Origin: Cercospora beticola
Taxonomy: Eukaryota > Ascomycota > Dothideomycetes > Mycosphaerellales > Mycosphaerellaceae
Direction of reading: 5' to 3'
NCBI RefSeq assembly: GCF_033473495.1
Contig: NC_088939.1
Location: 4,526,001-4,590,000 of the forward strand
DNA: 64,000 nucleotides
This document shows positions 48,117 to 60,400 of the stretch, piece after piece. The translations under genes were made by a program, and so were the position numbers. Under the pieces are notes generated by a model, which saw only the letters and a program-made list of their open reading frames with translations, was not told the DNA's origin and searched no databases. Position 1 is the stretch's first letter; each line of letters starts with the position of its first letter.

Positions 48117-48917
48117 TCCCGCAACATCCCCGAAGACGTCGCCTTCGCCGAATCGCGCATCCGCGCCGAAACCATCGCAGCCGAAGACGTCCTCCACGAC
48201 ATCGGCGCAATCAGCATGATGTCCTCCGACTCCCAAGCCATGGGCCGCTGCGGCGAAGTCATCCTCCGAACCTGGAACACAGCCCACAAAAACAAAGTCC
48301 AACGCGGTTTCCTCCCCGAAGACGCCGGAACAGACGTCGACAATTTCCGTGTCAAACGTTATATTTCGAAATATACCATCAACCCGGCCATCGCGCAAGG
48401 GATGTCCCATCTTCTCGGTTCTATTGAACCAGGGAAACTCGCGGATCTTGTCCTCTGGGATCCTGCGAATTTTGGTGTGAAACCTGCGCAAGTTGTGAAA
48501 GGGGGGATGATTGTTTATTCGCAAATGGGTGATCCGAATGCTAGTATTCCGACTGTGGAACCTGTGATTATGCGGCCCATGTTTGGGGCGATGGTTCCTG
48601 GTGCGAGGGGGATTGCGTGGGTGAGTGGGAGGAGTATTGAGAGTGGGAAAGTTGCATCTTATGGATTGAAGAAGAGGGTGGAGGCTGTGAAGAATTGTAG
48701 GAGTGTGAAGAAGGGGGATATGAAATTTAATGGGAAGATGCCGAGGATGAAGGTTGATGCGGAGAGATATGTGAGTTCTTGATCTCCAGATTTTCTTCGC
48801 TATGGTGTTTGTTGTTGTTGCTGACTTGTGTGATAGATTGTCGAAGCGGATGGCGAGGAGATGAAGGCTGAGCCGGCGGATACGCTGCCTTTGAGTCAAG
48901 GGTATTTTATCTTCTGA
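46229..48917 (+). CDS. ure1: urease
   Basis: Hydrolyses urea to ammonia and carbamate with a two-nickel centre in the cytosol. 846 aa in three exons: a 7-codon first exon 46229-46249, then 46332-48770 and 48837-48917. The fused fungal/plant order is visible: gamma domain ([17 protein letters not shown]), beta domain ([11 protein letters not shown]), alpha domain from about residue 270. Metal and active-site residues are present: His414 and His416 in SHIHF, Lys497 in GLKLHEDWG, His in [24 protein letters not shown], and [22 protein letters not shown]. The C-terminus is YFIF, near the usual urease end. Third-position base choice swings from C-rich to G-rich and back along the gene. The accessory proteins UreD/F/G are not in the window. 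Confidence 0.97.
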
Positions 48918-50141
48918 GCAGGTATGGATCAAAATTAGGAAACAAATGAACCTCGATGACTCCAAAACACAGGGCGTGACCAGAACTCGCAGCATAAGCA
49001 CAATTTTTGCGTTGGCTTTCTTGCACCTGCCTACCTGGCCTTGCTCTGGTCTTGTGCCGAGATCGGGTTCGCGGCATTGTTGTGAACGCTGGAGACCAGT
49101 ATGCTTCCGAGAAACAACAGAAAAAATGGGCCGGAATGTTTGAGCTTCAATGAGCTACTCGAGCAACAGCAGGTTTTCTGTCCTGCCTATTAGCCATACC
49201 ACTCGGCGCGGCAACTCCAAGTCCCAATGGCGAGGTGCCTGGGAGTTCGGCATCGCGATGATCTTGCGGATGACGATACAGCCACTGAGGGAAGCCACAT
49301 GCATAAGAGTATGCTGTCGTCATCAAGCACGAAGACGTGGTCTACTGACAATGACATGTATTGCACGTGGAGTCGGTGCGCGCCGGATCGTCTGCTTGCT
49401 GATCGCAGTGACCTTACATGGCTAATGCAAAGCCCCATCAGCTGAGCTCGAAAGGCCCGCCACCAGCCGCAACAATGTACGAATGACGAATGTGTACCAA
49501 CGTGCCTTGGAGCAGAAGACCTCCAGTATCACGCCACAAGCCGGCAGTTGTCGAATACCTGGCGTCGATCATAGCAAGAACAACCTCTTCACCCAAAAGC
49601 ATGGCCACGGACAGCCCGGAAACATGCCCTAAACCGCGGTATGCCGAACATGATGTGATGCCCAGTGCGCGAGTGGCTGTGTATCCCGATTGCCGATTCC
49701 TTTCTCAGCCTGCCGGTTCCTTCAAGCCGGTGGACAGAGCGTCATCTTGAGCAGACGATTGAGATTGCCTTTCCTGCGTGCCGCGCACACGGCACAACAT
49801 CCCATACCTCAACGTCCATTGGTCTTGGAGCTATCGTGGGATCCACGATCTCGACAGCTGACTCGCAGATGGACAAAGGAATGCATACGATTTGCTGTGA
49901 CTGTGCGCCACACATCGCGGCAGATGCGCCACTGACAGAGCCAGAAAAGCGTAATAAGTCGAGCTAAGTGCCAACTTCTCAGCGTCGTCCTAACTCCCAA
50001 ATAGGAAAACACTGGAGTAGCGTGTAGATTCGCGAGCGAACGACTATAACCTGGTCGCTGCACAAGCCTGTCTGGGGAATCCTTGCCCCCTGTCTCATCT
50101 ATCGACTTCACGTTGCACACGTTGCACGCAGTGTTGCAATC
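48918..50141. other. intergenic
   Basis: Between urease and the aquaporin. Several ORFs of 60-100 codons overlap on both strands without a recognised product. Nothing structured seen. Confidence 0.4.
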
Positions 50142-51266
50142 ATGAATACCGACGCGAAGGTCGTGAAGCATCCTCACATTAGCAAGCTCATTCGAAAGAT
50201 CCCCATTAACAGGCACTGGAAGGGGCACATCGTCGCAATCATCGGAGAATTCGTTGGCACGTTCTTCTTTCTCTTCCTTGCATTTACAGGAGCACAAACT
50301 GCCAATGTATCGTCAAATCCGAATACTGGCGACACGGTGATCACGGAAGCGCCGCAAAAGACACCACAACAACTTCTCTACACTGCGCTGTCATTCGGCT
50401 TCTCTTTAGCCGTCAATGCCTGGGTCTTCTTCCGCATCAGCGGAGGGCTATTCAACCCTGCCGTACGTTGCTCTTCACCTGAGCAATGCTTGCCATGTAA
50501 AACTGACATCGTATACAGGTCACCTTGGGTATGGCACTCATCCGCGCCATCACCATCACGCGTGCCATCTTCCTGTTCGTCGCACAGATGCTCGGAGCCA
50601 TCGTTGCCGCATTCGTATGAAATTCCCGAGAGCTGCGACGGTCGAGCCACAACTAATGTATCGCAGGTCGTACAAGCGCTATTCACAGGAGACTTGAACG
50701 TCGCAACAACTTTATCAGACACAACAACAATCGCGCAAGGCGTCATTATCGAGATGCTTCTCACCTCTGTCCTAGTCTTCACGATCTTCATGTTGGCCGC
50801 AGAGAAGCACGTCGGAAATTTCATCGCTCCCGTTGGAATCGGTCTCGCACTCTTCAGCGCAGAACTCACTGGTGAGCAAAAGAGCAAGCAAAACAACACA
50901 TACTTATCGCAGGCATACTGACCAAGTATTCCTCCAGGTGTCTTCTGGACCGGAGGCTCCCTCAATCCCGCACGCAGCTTCGCCCCTTCAGTCGCAACCT
51001 CCGCCATCGGAACAGCCGGCTGGGATTCAGAGCAGTGGGTCTATTGGGTCGGTCCCTTTGCCGGCTCAGGTCTTGCAGTGCTCCTCTACAAGTTGATCAA
51101 GATTCTGGAGTACGAGACTGCAAACCTCGACGATGATCCGGAGGCGGGTGTCAATCCAGCGGCACCTACAGAGCCTCCTGCTCGACGGATCGCGAGCGAC
51201 GACACATTAGATCGCAAGGGGCACAGTTCTGATATGGATCCCATACCACCAGCTGGCAGGGTGTGA
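50142..51266 (+). CDS. aquaporin / MIP family channel
   Basis: A membrane channel for water or small solutes, 316 aa. Four exons: 50142-50462, 50519-50614, 50667-50871 and 50938-51266; donors are GTACGT, GTATGA and GTGAGC. The six-helix fold is visible, with GEFVGTFFFLFLAF in helix 1. The first NPA (residues 105-107) ends exactly at the exon 1/2 border (GGLFNPA then VTLGMALI). The second is SLNPARSF in exon 4, followed by WVYWVGPFAGSGLAVLLY. Both NPA motifs are canonical, which favours water transport over glycerol. The N-terminal 35 and C-terminal 60 residues are cytosolic. Fungal aquaporins of this type are often plasma-membrane. Confidence 0.95.
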
Positions 51267-51804
51267 GTTCTGCGGTAATTGCTACATGAGGTATAGAATG
51301 TTACGACTTTACGAAGTTATGGATATGTAATAATATACATGAGTGATGAATGACCTTGATGGACATGCATCTTTTGCTTGGCCACATTATAAAAGATTCT
51401 TCTATCCAGCATTGCCCCCACTAGAGTGCCGTTCTTCACACCTTCTCGTCAGCAGCTGGAGCTCCAGCTCCACGACAGCCCAGACGTCATCGACTACTTT
51501 CGAACCGCTTACCAATAGTGTCACCGACGATGAGCAATCAGCATGCAAGTCAGAGCTCTGAACACAAGCACTGCTCTGTATTGTGTTCGTTATCTGATTG
51601 TCCCGCTGCTGCGACTTCCGTGTAGCCCTTGGACTGCGTCCAGACCGCTTACCTTGTCTACATCGAGGTTAGGTAAGTACAAATAGCTTCCTGCTTCAGC
51701 TGCAAGGACACTTCTTTCCTACCTCATTTCAAAGATCTCACCCTCTCCACACAAGACCTCTCGAAACAGAACTCGCCCCATAAGAACAAGCAGCTCGCTA
51801 CAAA
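51267..51804. other. intergenic
   Basis: 3' region of the aquaporin and promoter of the GFA-domain gene. Nothing recognised. Confidence 0.4.
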
Positions 51805-52427
51805 ATGTCTCCGAAAGAAATTGTCCTTCCATCCGAAGGAGCTCATGGCGAGAAGGATGGAACAGCAACGGCAACTTGCTACTGCGGTGCAGTACAAATC
51901 GAGGTGCCTACCGAAGGAGAAGGATTGGTAGACACTTTCATCTGCCACTGCACAGATTGCAGGAAAATCACAGCTTCGTGAGTAGCCACTTCCATCACCT
52001 TCATCAAAAGCGAAAAAAACCCAGGTACAAATCGATCTGACACTCTCCCAGCATGTTCGCCTCCAACTTCGTCGTCAAAGACTCCCACCTCAAACACCTT
52101 CGCGGCGAAAACAAACTCACAAAATTCAAACAATCCGCCACAATCGCCACAGGAAACTGGATGGAAAATTCTTTCTGTTCTGTCTGCGGAACTCTCATGT
52201 ATAGACGTTCCGAAGGGTTTCCTGGAATGTCGATTCCAAGGATCGGAACGATTGATGATTTTGGATTGCAGGAGACGAAGTTTAAGCCGAGGATTGAGAC
52301 GTTTGAGAAGGATCGGTGTGCGTGGTTGAAGCCGGCGGAGGTGAAGGAGCATGTTGAGGGGGCGTATTATACGGCGGGGAAGGAGTGGAAGAGTAGTCAT
52401 GATGGGGTGGGAGGGAAGGGAGAGTGA
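51805..52427 (+). CDS. GFA / CENP-V domain zinc protein
   Basis: 182 aa in two exons (51805-51977 and 52052-52427; GTGAGT donor, CTCCCAG acceptor, frame kept through TC|C). The glutathione-dependent formaldehyde-activating fold is shown by zinc ligands in TCYCGAVQIEV, FICHCTDCRKITAS and SFCSVCGTLMYRR. The family binds zinc and has been linked to thiol-adduct chemistry; true formaldehyde activity is shown only for some members, so no reaction is assigned. The C-terminal 25 residues are a Lys/Gly-rich tail. Like urease, the gene moves from C-rich to G-rich codon choice from 5' to 3'. Confidence 0.92.
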
Positions 52428-53507
52428 CTGGGATGGAGGAAGGAGGGGAAGGGAGGGAAGTTGTGAGACATGAAGCCGTTGGTGGAACCATGGAGGACTG
52501 GAGTAATGCGATTTACTTGTAAGTGGGACTTGGCATGTACTACTCAACAGACAGAAGACTGCCTAGCTGCCGACAGCCAAATGGAAACTGAGTAACACCC
52601 ACACATTGTCCTCTGTTCTCGCGACCTTGGCTGCACGGCACGTTTCTTGAGACAAAGTGCACTCAAATGCTCCGGGCAGACAGAGTGCGCAGCATTGGCC
52701 TTAGGTAACTGTTCTGCTTTCCGGCGGGAGACTGCGTCCGATTGTTTTCCAGAACATACTGACTGCAAATAGGGCTAATCCATGTCCAAGTTACAGATAT
52801 GAAAAGCTTCATGCTGCCCAAGCTGCTCACTTGACTTTGCTGCAGGCTGTTCCGATGGCACGAACGTGGGCTCACAGTTGGTGATGTTCTGTTGAAAGAG
52901 CAAAGCAAAGAAGTCGACAAACTTTGATCGTCTCTTTGGAGCGAACTAGGACCGAGCGATTCTGTTTGCTGTAACGTATCAGAGCGATTTTTGAGAAGCA
53001 GGCATTGGATTGCACACTGCACGGATCTTCTCTTTCCGCCTGCGATGAGCACTTCGCATCATTGATTCGCTTACACAGACAAGCGCGACATACGACATGG
53101 ATCCATGAAAGCAACTTTGGACTCACAGCCTACATTTCGGGCAGTGCTGGCTTGCGGTTTGCAGTTGGATGAGATAGTAACCCGTCTAGACCTGGGCGCA
53201 GCCGGCCTCACGATAAAGATACCTTTGAGGGTGGAGTTCACCCACTTGTACCCACTCTTCTACGGAATCTTCGCGTCCATCCATCGTGCAGTAGGCAAAA
53301 TGTCCAACGCAGGATCCCTGCAGTCCATCACACTGAGTGACCGGGGCTGAGTGCATGATGCGAGCGATTAAGTGCATGCTGTGCCACTGCTGTGCGTTGT
53401 GGGCGCTTAGAACAGCTATCTCCACACAGCTCAGCTCGTTGCAAACATCCAAAACATCGAAACTCGCAACATTCTGTGGGACGACACTCGTGCAAAAGAC
53501 ACCAGAT
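52428..53507. other. intergenic
   Basis: About 1.1 kb between the GFA gene and the NLR-like gene. Scattered short ORFs, none recognised. Confidence 0.4.
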
Positions 53508-56485
53508 ATGTCAGGCGCAGAGGTTGTTCAACTTGTGAGCGCTTGTATTGATCTTACCAAAGCAATCGTTACCATCGCCCAAACGGCAAAGGACTCCCAA
53601 GGACTCCCTCCAAAGGTCTCCAGATTATTTGAAGAATTGCCGGCTGTGTAAAGTCTTTTCCAAAGGGCGCTGCAGCGCAATGTTGACGTCGAACTCCCAC
53701 AAGACACACAACCTGGTGTCACACTCGTGCTAAAGCATTGCGAGCAAGATCTACAAACAATGAACCAACTATTCGAGAAGATCTGTCCCAAGGTTGGGGC
53801 GAATAGCCTGCAGCGTACATGGAAGGGCACATCTGCGATCGTCTCAGGCAAGGATGTCAAATTGCAAGATTTGTGGGCCTCTATGAGAAACCATCTGGAC
53901 ACTCTGGAGACGAAGCACATTCTCGACATCGGAGACCAGCGGGATGACTTGACCAAGATCGTGCGTTCTTTAGCGGATGAACGAGAAGCAACCAACCAGT
54001 ACAGCGTGGCTGGAAGCATGTACCAGATCAATGGTGGAACCATGTTTCACAATAGTGGTGATCAAGCGACCAACTATCAAGCTGGAGGCAGCCAGTCATT
54101 TGTGTTCAACAACAGAAGTAGGTAAATATTGCACCATGGAAAGATCATCGACACGATGATGGAACCGCACGAATTGTGATTTGAGGTTGATGTGCGAGTG
54201 TGTGAATCCTGTTCATGACCATTACTTATTTGTTTCGCTTTCCAGACGTGCATGTACATGCGAAGAAAGACGATGACGGCTCCCCACTTCAATGTCTATC
54301 CTCTCTTGCTTTCCCGCAGATGACAGCGCGAGGGGACTTTGGTCTGAAGCAGCACGTTTCATGTGATTGGGCGATGGAGAATTCTTTCTATACTAAGTGG
54401 CATGATGAAGGCGGTCTGTTATGTATCAGGGGCAGAGCCGGCACTGGCAAATCGATGCTCATGGAGGCCATTGTGACAAGTCTAAGACACAAGATGCCGA
54501 ATACCCTGACGCTCTCGTTTCATTTCAATAGGCGCGGACAGCTTCTACAGTACACCCCACACGGACTTTTTCGATCTATGCTTCATCAGCTGCTTTCGCA
54601 AGATGAGGCACTGCTTTCGAAATTTTGCCGAGATATTAGCTTCGAGAAACGTGTTAGAGAGTACGGAAAGCCAGGCACAAATTGGGACTGGGATGAAATC
54701 GATTTGGATTCAAGTTTTCTCAGGAGCTGTGAGCAGTACGTCCGAGAGCATAAGAAGATCAGGTTGCTGATCGACGCACTTGATGAGATTGGCGAGAACA
54801 GTGCCAGAGAGCTTCTCCGTTGGTTGGAAAAGCTCTTTGACAAGGCTCCAGGTGCCATTGCTATCTGTATATCTTGTCGACCATATCCTCGTGTAGGGTC
54901 ATCGTGGACATGTATGGACATGGAACAGATGAACAGGACCGCCATTGAGGCATATGTCCGCTCATCTCTGGAGGAAGGGATGTGTCGAATGTCCGCAATT
55001 GACAAGGAGCGAGTGATCAACGACATTGTTCAGAGAGCGAACGGTGTATTCCAATGGGTAGTTCTGGTCACGCGAAGAGTCCTAAGTCTCGAGCAAGAGA
55101 GTGTTGCATTCATCTTGACCGATATCCTCAAGACTCCCGCAGAACTGGACGAAGTATACCGACACATGATGGAGCAGCTGAATCCGAGCGACAAGAGACT
55201 TGCATTCCCTATTTTCCGCTGGATCACACTCGCTGGCCGACCAATGTCCCTGGTCGAACTGCGCTACGGAGTAGCGATAGACCCGCTTTCACGGTTGCGA
55301 TCGACCGAGGACTGCATGAGGTCAATTAATTGGTGCATGCACGATGATGAGCTTCGCGAGAGGGCTTCCCGGCTGTCACTAGGGTTGATTCGCGTCGTCT
55401 CTGATACGACTGGCCAGACGATCGTCCAATTCGACCATGAATCTGTGCGAAGTTTTATGCTTCGCGGTGGCTTGCAAATACTTGAAGGCGGAGAGAGCAT
55501 AAAGTCGGAAGAGCCAATGGTGGGCCGAGAACATAGCGCACTAGCTGCGATATGTGTGCATTTCTTGGCGGCACAGGATGTTCTCGATGCTGAGCTTGAC
55601 ACAGATGAGTTCAACAGGCTGCAGGGAGGATCGCAGGGGTTGGGAGAGGCCTTGAGATTCGTGAATTACGCCACTCATTACTGGATCATGCATGCAGCTG
55701 AGGCCGAACTTTCAGGAGTCTCGCAGAGACATCTGATTGGGATGACTGACTGGCCAGCGAATGAATTGTGGGTGCACTGGGATCAGCTATGGAAATCCCG
55801 GCGGTGGGGATCGCTAGCGAGAAGAGAACATTGTGAGCGTACAACATTACAGCATGTCGCTGCCCGATTCGGGCTTTTGAGCATAGTCACAGAACTGATA
55901 GCTCGAAGCAAACAGGGCGGAAAGCTGAAGGCAAAATTATCCAGGTGGCGCTGGCAGAATGATGGTACACTGGCAAAGGACGGCAATCGCTGGATGCCGA
56001 TCGTCTATGCAGCCTACGGGGGCCATCTCGAGGTCGTAAGGGCTCTTCTTACTGTCAGTGCATCGAGTGCAGACGGCTGGCACGGTGGCGGACGCACACC
56101 TTTCATCTGCGCGGCAGAAAGAGGACATCTTGAAGTGGCCAAGCTACTTTGGAGCACCGGAAGAGTGAACTTGTTTCACGTAAGCGATTTGAGGCCTTTG
56201 CCACTCTTCCTCGCAGCCATGAATGGACACGACGGCATCGTCAAGTTCATTCTTAAGGAGGGAATAGGAGACGTGAATGCAGCCGTTGACCGGGAGACGC
56301 CATTGCATAGAGCGGTTGAATACGGACGCACGCAGGTCGTACAAACACTCGTCCAGGAGAAGAAGCTGATCATCAACGCTGTCAATCATAACGGCCAAAC
56401 TGCGTTGGATCTTGCTCGTGAAAGCGGGCACGTTGAAATTCAGCAAGTGCTCATTGACCGAGGAGCAGTAACGGGCGAAAGGTAG
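53508..56485 (+). pseudogene. SesA-like / NACHT / ankyrin NLR-type protein with an in-frame TAA
   Basis: Fungal NLR-like proteins sense non-self or pathogens and trigger programmed cell death. The model is 53508-54117 joined to 54246-56485, 949 aa. The intron starts GTAGGT and ends TTTCCAG, and codons rejoin in frame. Residues ~1-130 resemble the SesA death-inducing N-terminal domain (GAEVVQLVSACIDLTKAI). A Gly/Asn/Gln-rich linker lies at ~165-203 (INGGTMFHNSGDQATNY). The NACHT NTPase has Walker A GRAGTGKS at ~266-273 and Walker B LLIDALDE at ~377. C-terminal ankyrin repeats span ~755-949. Codon 48 (53649-53651) is TAA in the same frame as the flanking SesA sequence, and no intron of plausible length removes it. 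Translation could restart at a later ATG and yield a NACHT-ankyrin protein lacking SesA. Otherwise the gene is open. Confidence 0.85.
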
Positions 56486-56838
56486 CAAAACGCTGGAATG
56501 TATACCCTTGAGCAGCAGTCTACCTCGACAACAGCTCAAACGTCAAGTGCCGCTGGTTCAGCACAAGAAATGGCAAGTGGCAGAGATAGCAATCATGGAC
56601 TTATTATTGACACCTGCCACATTCAGCGCACTTGGGTCTTGGAAGCCGCGCTGCTCCAAGGTTGCGGCTGCAGGTTTTGAATCAGGGAAGCTAAGGCTCG
56701 ACGGTCGACAGGACGCTTGGTCACAAAGAAAATTATCAGCTCGAATTCCATCCTTCGGTGGACCGTCGATCTCAACATTATCCATTATCATAACTATCTC
56801 ATCCGCATTATCATCATCAAGCCACAATAGTATCATGC
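56486..56838. other. intergenic between convergent genes
   Basis: About 350 bp separating the 3' ends of the NLR-like gene and abaA. Nothing recognised. Confidence 0.45.
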
Positions 56839-59448
56839 CTACGAAGCATGATACTGCTGATGCTGAAAGTCATAGATATCATACCCCTCGCTTCCCTGCC
56901 GGGTCTGCACCCCATCATGCTGCGAGTGCTGCTGATGACCATCTTGGTGATGTTGGCCAATATGCGCCATGTAACCGCTCGCATCTGCCAAAGCTGCCAA
57001 AGCGTCCTCGTCCTTGATTACCGCCTCCTGCCCGGCACCACCATAAGCTTGCTGGCTGTCGTGTGGTGAGATGCCGTAGGTTTGGCTGTATTGTTGACTG
57101 TCGTCATATGGGGTTACGCTGTAGTCTTGAAACGTTGCTGTTGTGGATCGGGATTCGACACCGCATGTCGCAGGGACGTCGAGATTGAAACTGTATGGGT
57201 CATGCTGTTCGGTACTGCTGTGGGCGTCGCCGTCCTCCAGAGTCGCGCCGGCAGACATGGCAGCTTGTGGAGCAGGCGTCTGGCTTTGTGGTAGATGATG
57301 CTGCTGAGAGCCATCGAAGCTTTCGTACCACTGCGTGTCGAAGTCGTGATGACTGTAGTCCTGTGTTCCGTAATTCTCCAGAGCAGGATCGGTGGCAAAG
57401 TCCGCTGTTGCACTGGCACCAAAGTCAAATGCGGATGCATCAAAGGCACTAAAGTCCATATTGTCGTAGGAGATGTTGATGTTCCCACCAGTGAAGTCGA
57501 ATGCATTGTCGCCATCTGGCGGGAAAAGTTCCACGGCAGAGTTTGGTGCTGTGTTTGTTCCGTCGTTCGTATCGAAGTCGTTTGATGAGGACCAGACTGC
57601 CGAATTGAGAGCGCTATTGGATGAAGACGATGTTTCGTACTTGAATGGCGATTGTAGCGTAGCCGGTTGTTGTTGTGTCATAGATACATATGCGTCCGCA
57701 CCGTAAGTCTGCAAGCCAGGATACTCGTAGACACTGTCCACCCTGTCGGTCTTGAGGTCCAAGTATGGAGCAGCGGCTTCAGCATAATCTGTTCCATAGA
57801 GAGCCACTTCTTTTGCCTCCGATTTGGCCGAGTCTGGAGTCGGCACACTCAGCTGTCTCCAATAAGCACGTCCTTCTTCCGCCCGACTCAATCGGAATTT
57901 CCAGTAGATGAGCAACAACCTCTGGCCAGTCCCGTCAGGCATCTTGATCACAATCTCTTGTAATGCCGTTGTATCTCTCAACTCCTCGTCGACCTTCTCT
58001 CTACCATCTGTTGTATTTCCGAACATCCCACACACGGCATCCCTCAATCCAGCAGCTGGACTCTTCAGCTTGTTTGCCAAAGCCCCCAGCTTCATCGCCC
58101 AGAATGTAGAACCGAACTTGATCAATGTCTCCAGCCTTGCCGACCCGTCACCATCATCTACCCAATCATCCCAGGGTACCGGATGCGAACTGCCGAAGTC
58201 CTTCTGCAAAACCCCCTTCTCGTAGAATCGGTTGCAGCAGAACACCATAGAGTCCTGGGGGAGTCGCTGCGAAGAACAGGACAACGAGATGCCCAGCTCA
58301 ACATTTGTCTTGTCCTTCCAAGTTCCTGTTGGAAAAGCGATGGAAGCCTCAGCAAATAGAACATTACAGTCAATGGGGCGAGCAGAATGCAAGCTTGCCA
58401 GAAGAGGGAACTCGGAGGTAAACTCATCCCAAGTAGGATGTATGTGGTCTTTGAGCGGAGCTGGGAGATTCTTGGTATAAGTATGTAGTCGTTCAGGCTC
58501 TGCACCCGGGGCTTTCCGTTGAACAAACATCTCGAACGCGATCGGGTGAAAGACAGAAAGGCTCTGTTTGATTTGTGGCAGAGTGTGGTAAAGGTTCGCA
58601 GTTTCCATTGACGGTGCTCCAGCGGCAATGGAGCTGCGTGTGGAGTAACTGCCGGGTGCTGTAGCAGGGTATTGTGATGCTCTTCGGCCTCCGACTGGAT
58701 AGTGTCCGCCTCCTTGGTAGTAATATCGGTGACTGTGCCCGGTCAAATCCTCCTTGGAGAGGTAGCGCATGATGTGTGGATCGGATTCGACGAAAGGTTT
58801 CAGTACTTGGATGTGGCTGGAAACTTGCTTTCGTGTTCGAGCTTCGCCAGTGTGTTCTTCGATATAGTCGGCGATTAGTTCGTTGCGGCCGCGTTGCTTA
58901 TCTTTGTGTGGAAGCTTTCTTCGGCCCATGGGAGGCCAGTTGACAAGTGCTATGAGACGTAAGCATTAGACACGAGGGTATGGAATTGTGACGAACGTAC
59001 CCTCGAAGAAAGCATACTCCAATCGATCGGGCCACTTCTGCTCCGAAACTCCCTTGTCCTCCTTGTGTTGTCGATTGCGATACTTCATGTAGCCATCTGA
59101 TGATCGAAAGCGATGGAAAAGATACCGTGCCTCCTTCCTGATCTGTTGAGGATCCCTCTGTCCATGATGAAACCTCTGCTGCGGGTGTCGAAGTCGATTG
59201 TGTTGTAGAAGCGAATGAGTGTTTGTGTGCAGTGGGCGGGGAACTTGTTGATAGGCGGGATAAGTGTTCTCCGTAAGGTATGAAGCAGGATACTTCTGAT
59301 CTACCGATGCGGCGTAGTAATCCTGCTGTCGATTGCCCGAATGTTCCTGTAGCACTCTTGATGATCGAGTGTATGACTCCTGATGATGAAGCGGTGCATT
59401 GGAGGGCACCACTGGTGTTGGCTGAAGCATCGTCATGGTAGAAGACAT
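56839..59448 (-). CDS. abaA: AbaA, TEA/ATTS-domain transcription factor
   Basis: A conidiation regulator in Pezizomycotina (central BrlA-AbaA-WetA pathway in Aspergillus) that binds CATTCY sites through a TEA domain. 852 aa in two exons on the minus strand (59448-59001 and 58949-56839) with a 51 bp GTACGT intron inside the TEA domain. I start at [10 protein letters not shown]; an in-frame ATG 11 codons upstream is possible. The TEA domain spans about residues 127-205: [24 protein letters not shown] across the splice (shown here as two parts, [12 protein letters not shown] and [12 protein letters not shown]), then [15 protein letters not shown] and [14 protein letters not shown]. The middle third is a conserved AbaA region. 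The C-terminal ~280 residues are acidic and Gln/Ser/Tyr-rich, typical of an activation domain. Confidence 0.94.
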
Positions 59449-60400
59449 GCAATCCGCTCCGGATCGAGGCACGAAGAACAAGAATGCCGCCCTTTCGAAG
59501 AATGTCTGAGAGCCCTCTCAACCGCTCAGGCCGTGATTCGTCGCAGTGAGTAGAGATATGTCTCTGACAAAAGGAACGCACACTGTAAAGGAATGACTAT
59601 GGTGAGCGTGATCAAAAAGAGCGTCGTGGTAGGCAGCAAAACCGCGGATGACGCCGTCGTTGCTACGCAGAATAGGCAGTATATACAGGTCGATGATCTA
59701 GACAGGCAAAGGGTGGCGCTGACAGAGTCTTGTGTCGCCATCAGGGACCCAGGAGGAACAGCAGCAATCTCGGCCACATCCTCTGCTCATGCGCGCAAAG
59801 GTGGGTCGGATAGTGTACCGATTGCACAACCAAAAAGTGGCCAGCATGAGCAGGTGAGTTCGCACAGACCGTGCAGACAGGTCTCATCAAAGTGGAGTGC
59901 AAGGGCATCGAAGGCGACGATGTAACGCCTGGCAGAAGAGCGATCGAGAGAGGGATGGGGATTGGCTTGGCAGTGGTGGCCAATCTCCAAGTAAGACAGT
60001 CGGCGTGGCATATGGAATGCGATATTGAAGGCGACGGAATGTAAGCATTGTGTTGGCCCGTGTCGTCGAGATAGAAAGGCAGTATTTTCCGAACGACGTC
60101 CGGCTCGAGTTTTTGTTGAAGTCATCGTCTGCAAAGCACTTGAACACTGCATCTCGGTAGCCTAAGGTTGCAGAAAAGGTCGCATCAGCCACGCAAGGGA
60201 TGTGTCATATGTAGTTCTCGATCTGAGCAGTAGTCCACGTGACTGCATAAACCGTATTAGGATAGCGCTTTTGCGATGTGAGTGGTTTGAGCAGAGGCCA
60301 GATGAGAACAATGTAAAAACACCGGCTGCCAGCAGCGAGTTCACATGACTGGTTGTCGATGGATGAGTTACTTGTATTGATGTTTCGGATATCACGCTTC
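59449..60400. other. abaA upstream region
   Basis: Nearly 1 kb between the start of abaA and the end of mrd1, both on the minus strand. It presumably holds the abaA promoter. ORFs present are short and unrecognised. Confidence 0.4.

Noticed and set aside
53647..53676. A ~30 bp GT-AG segment as an intron removing the stop in the NLR-like gene.
   Set aside because: Too short to be spliced, and it would delete residues that continue the domain in frame.
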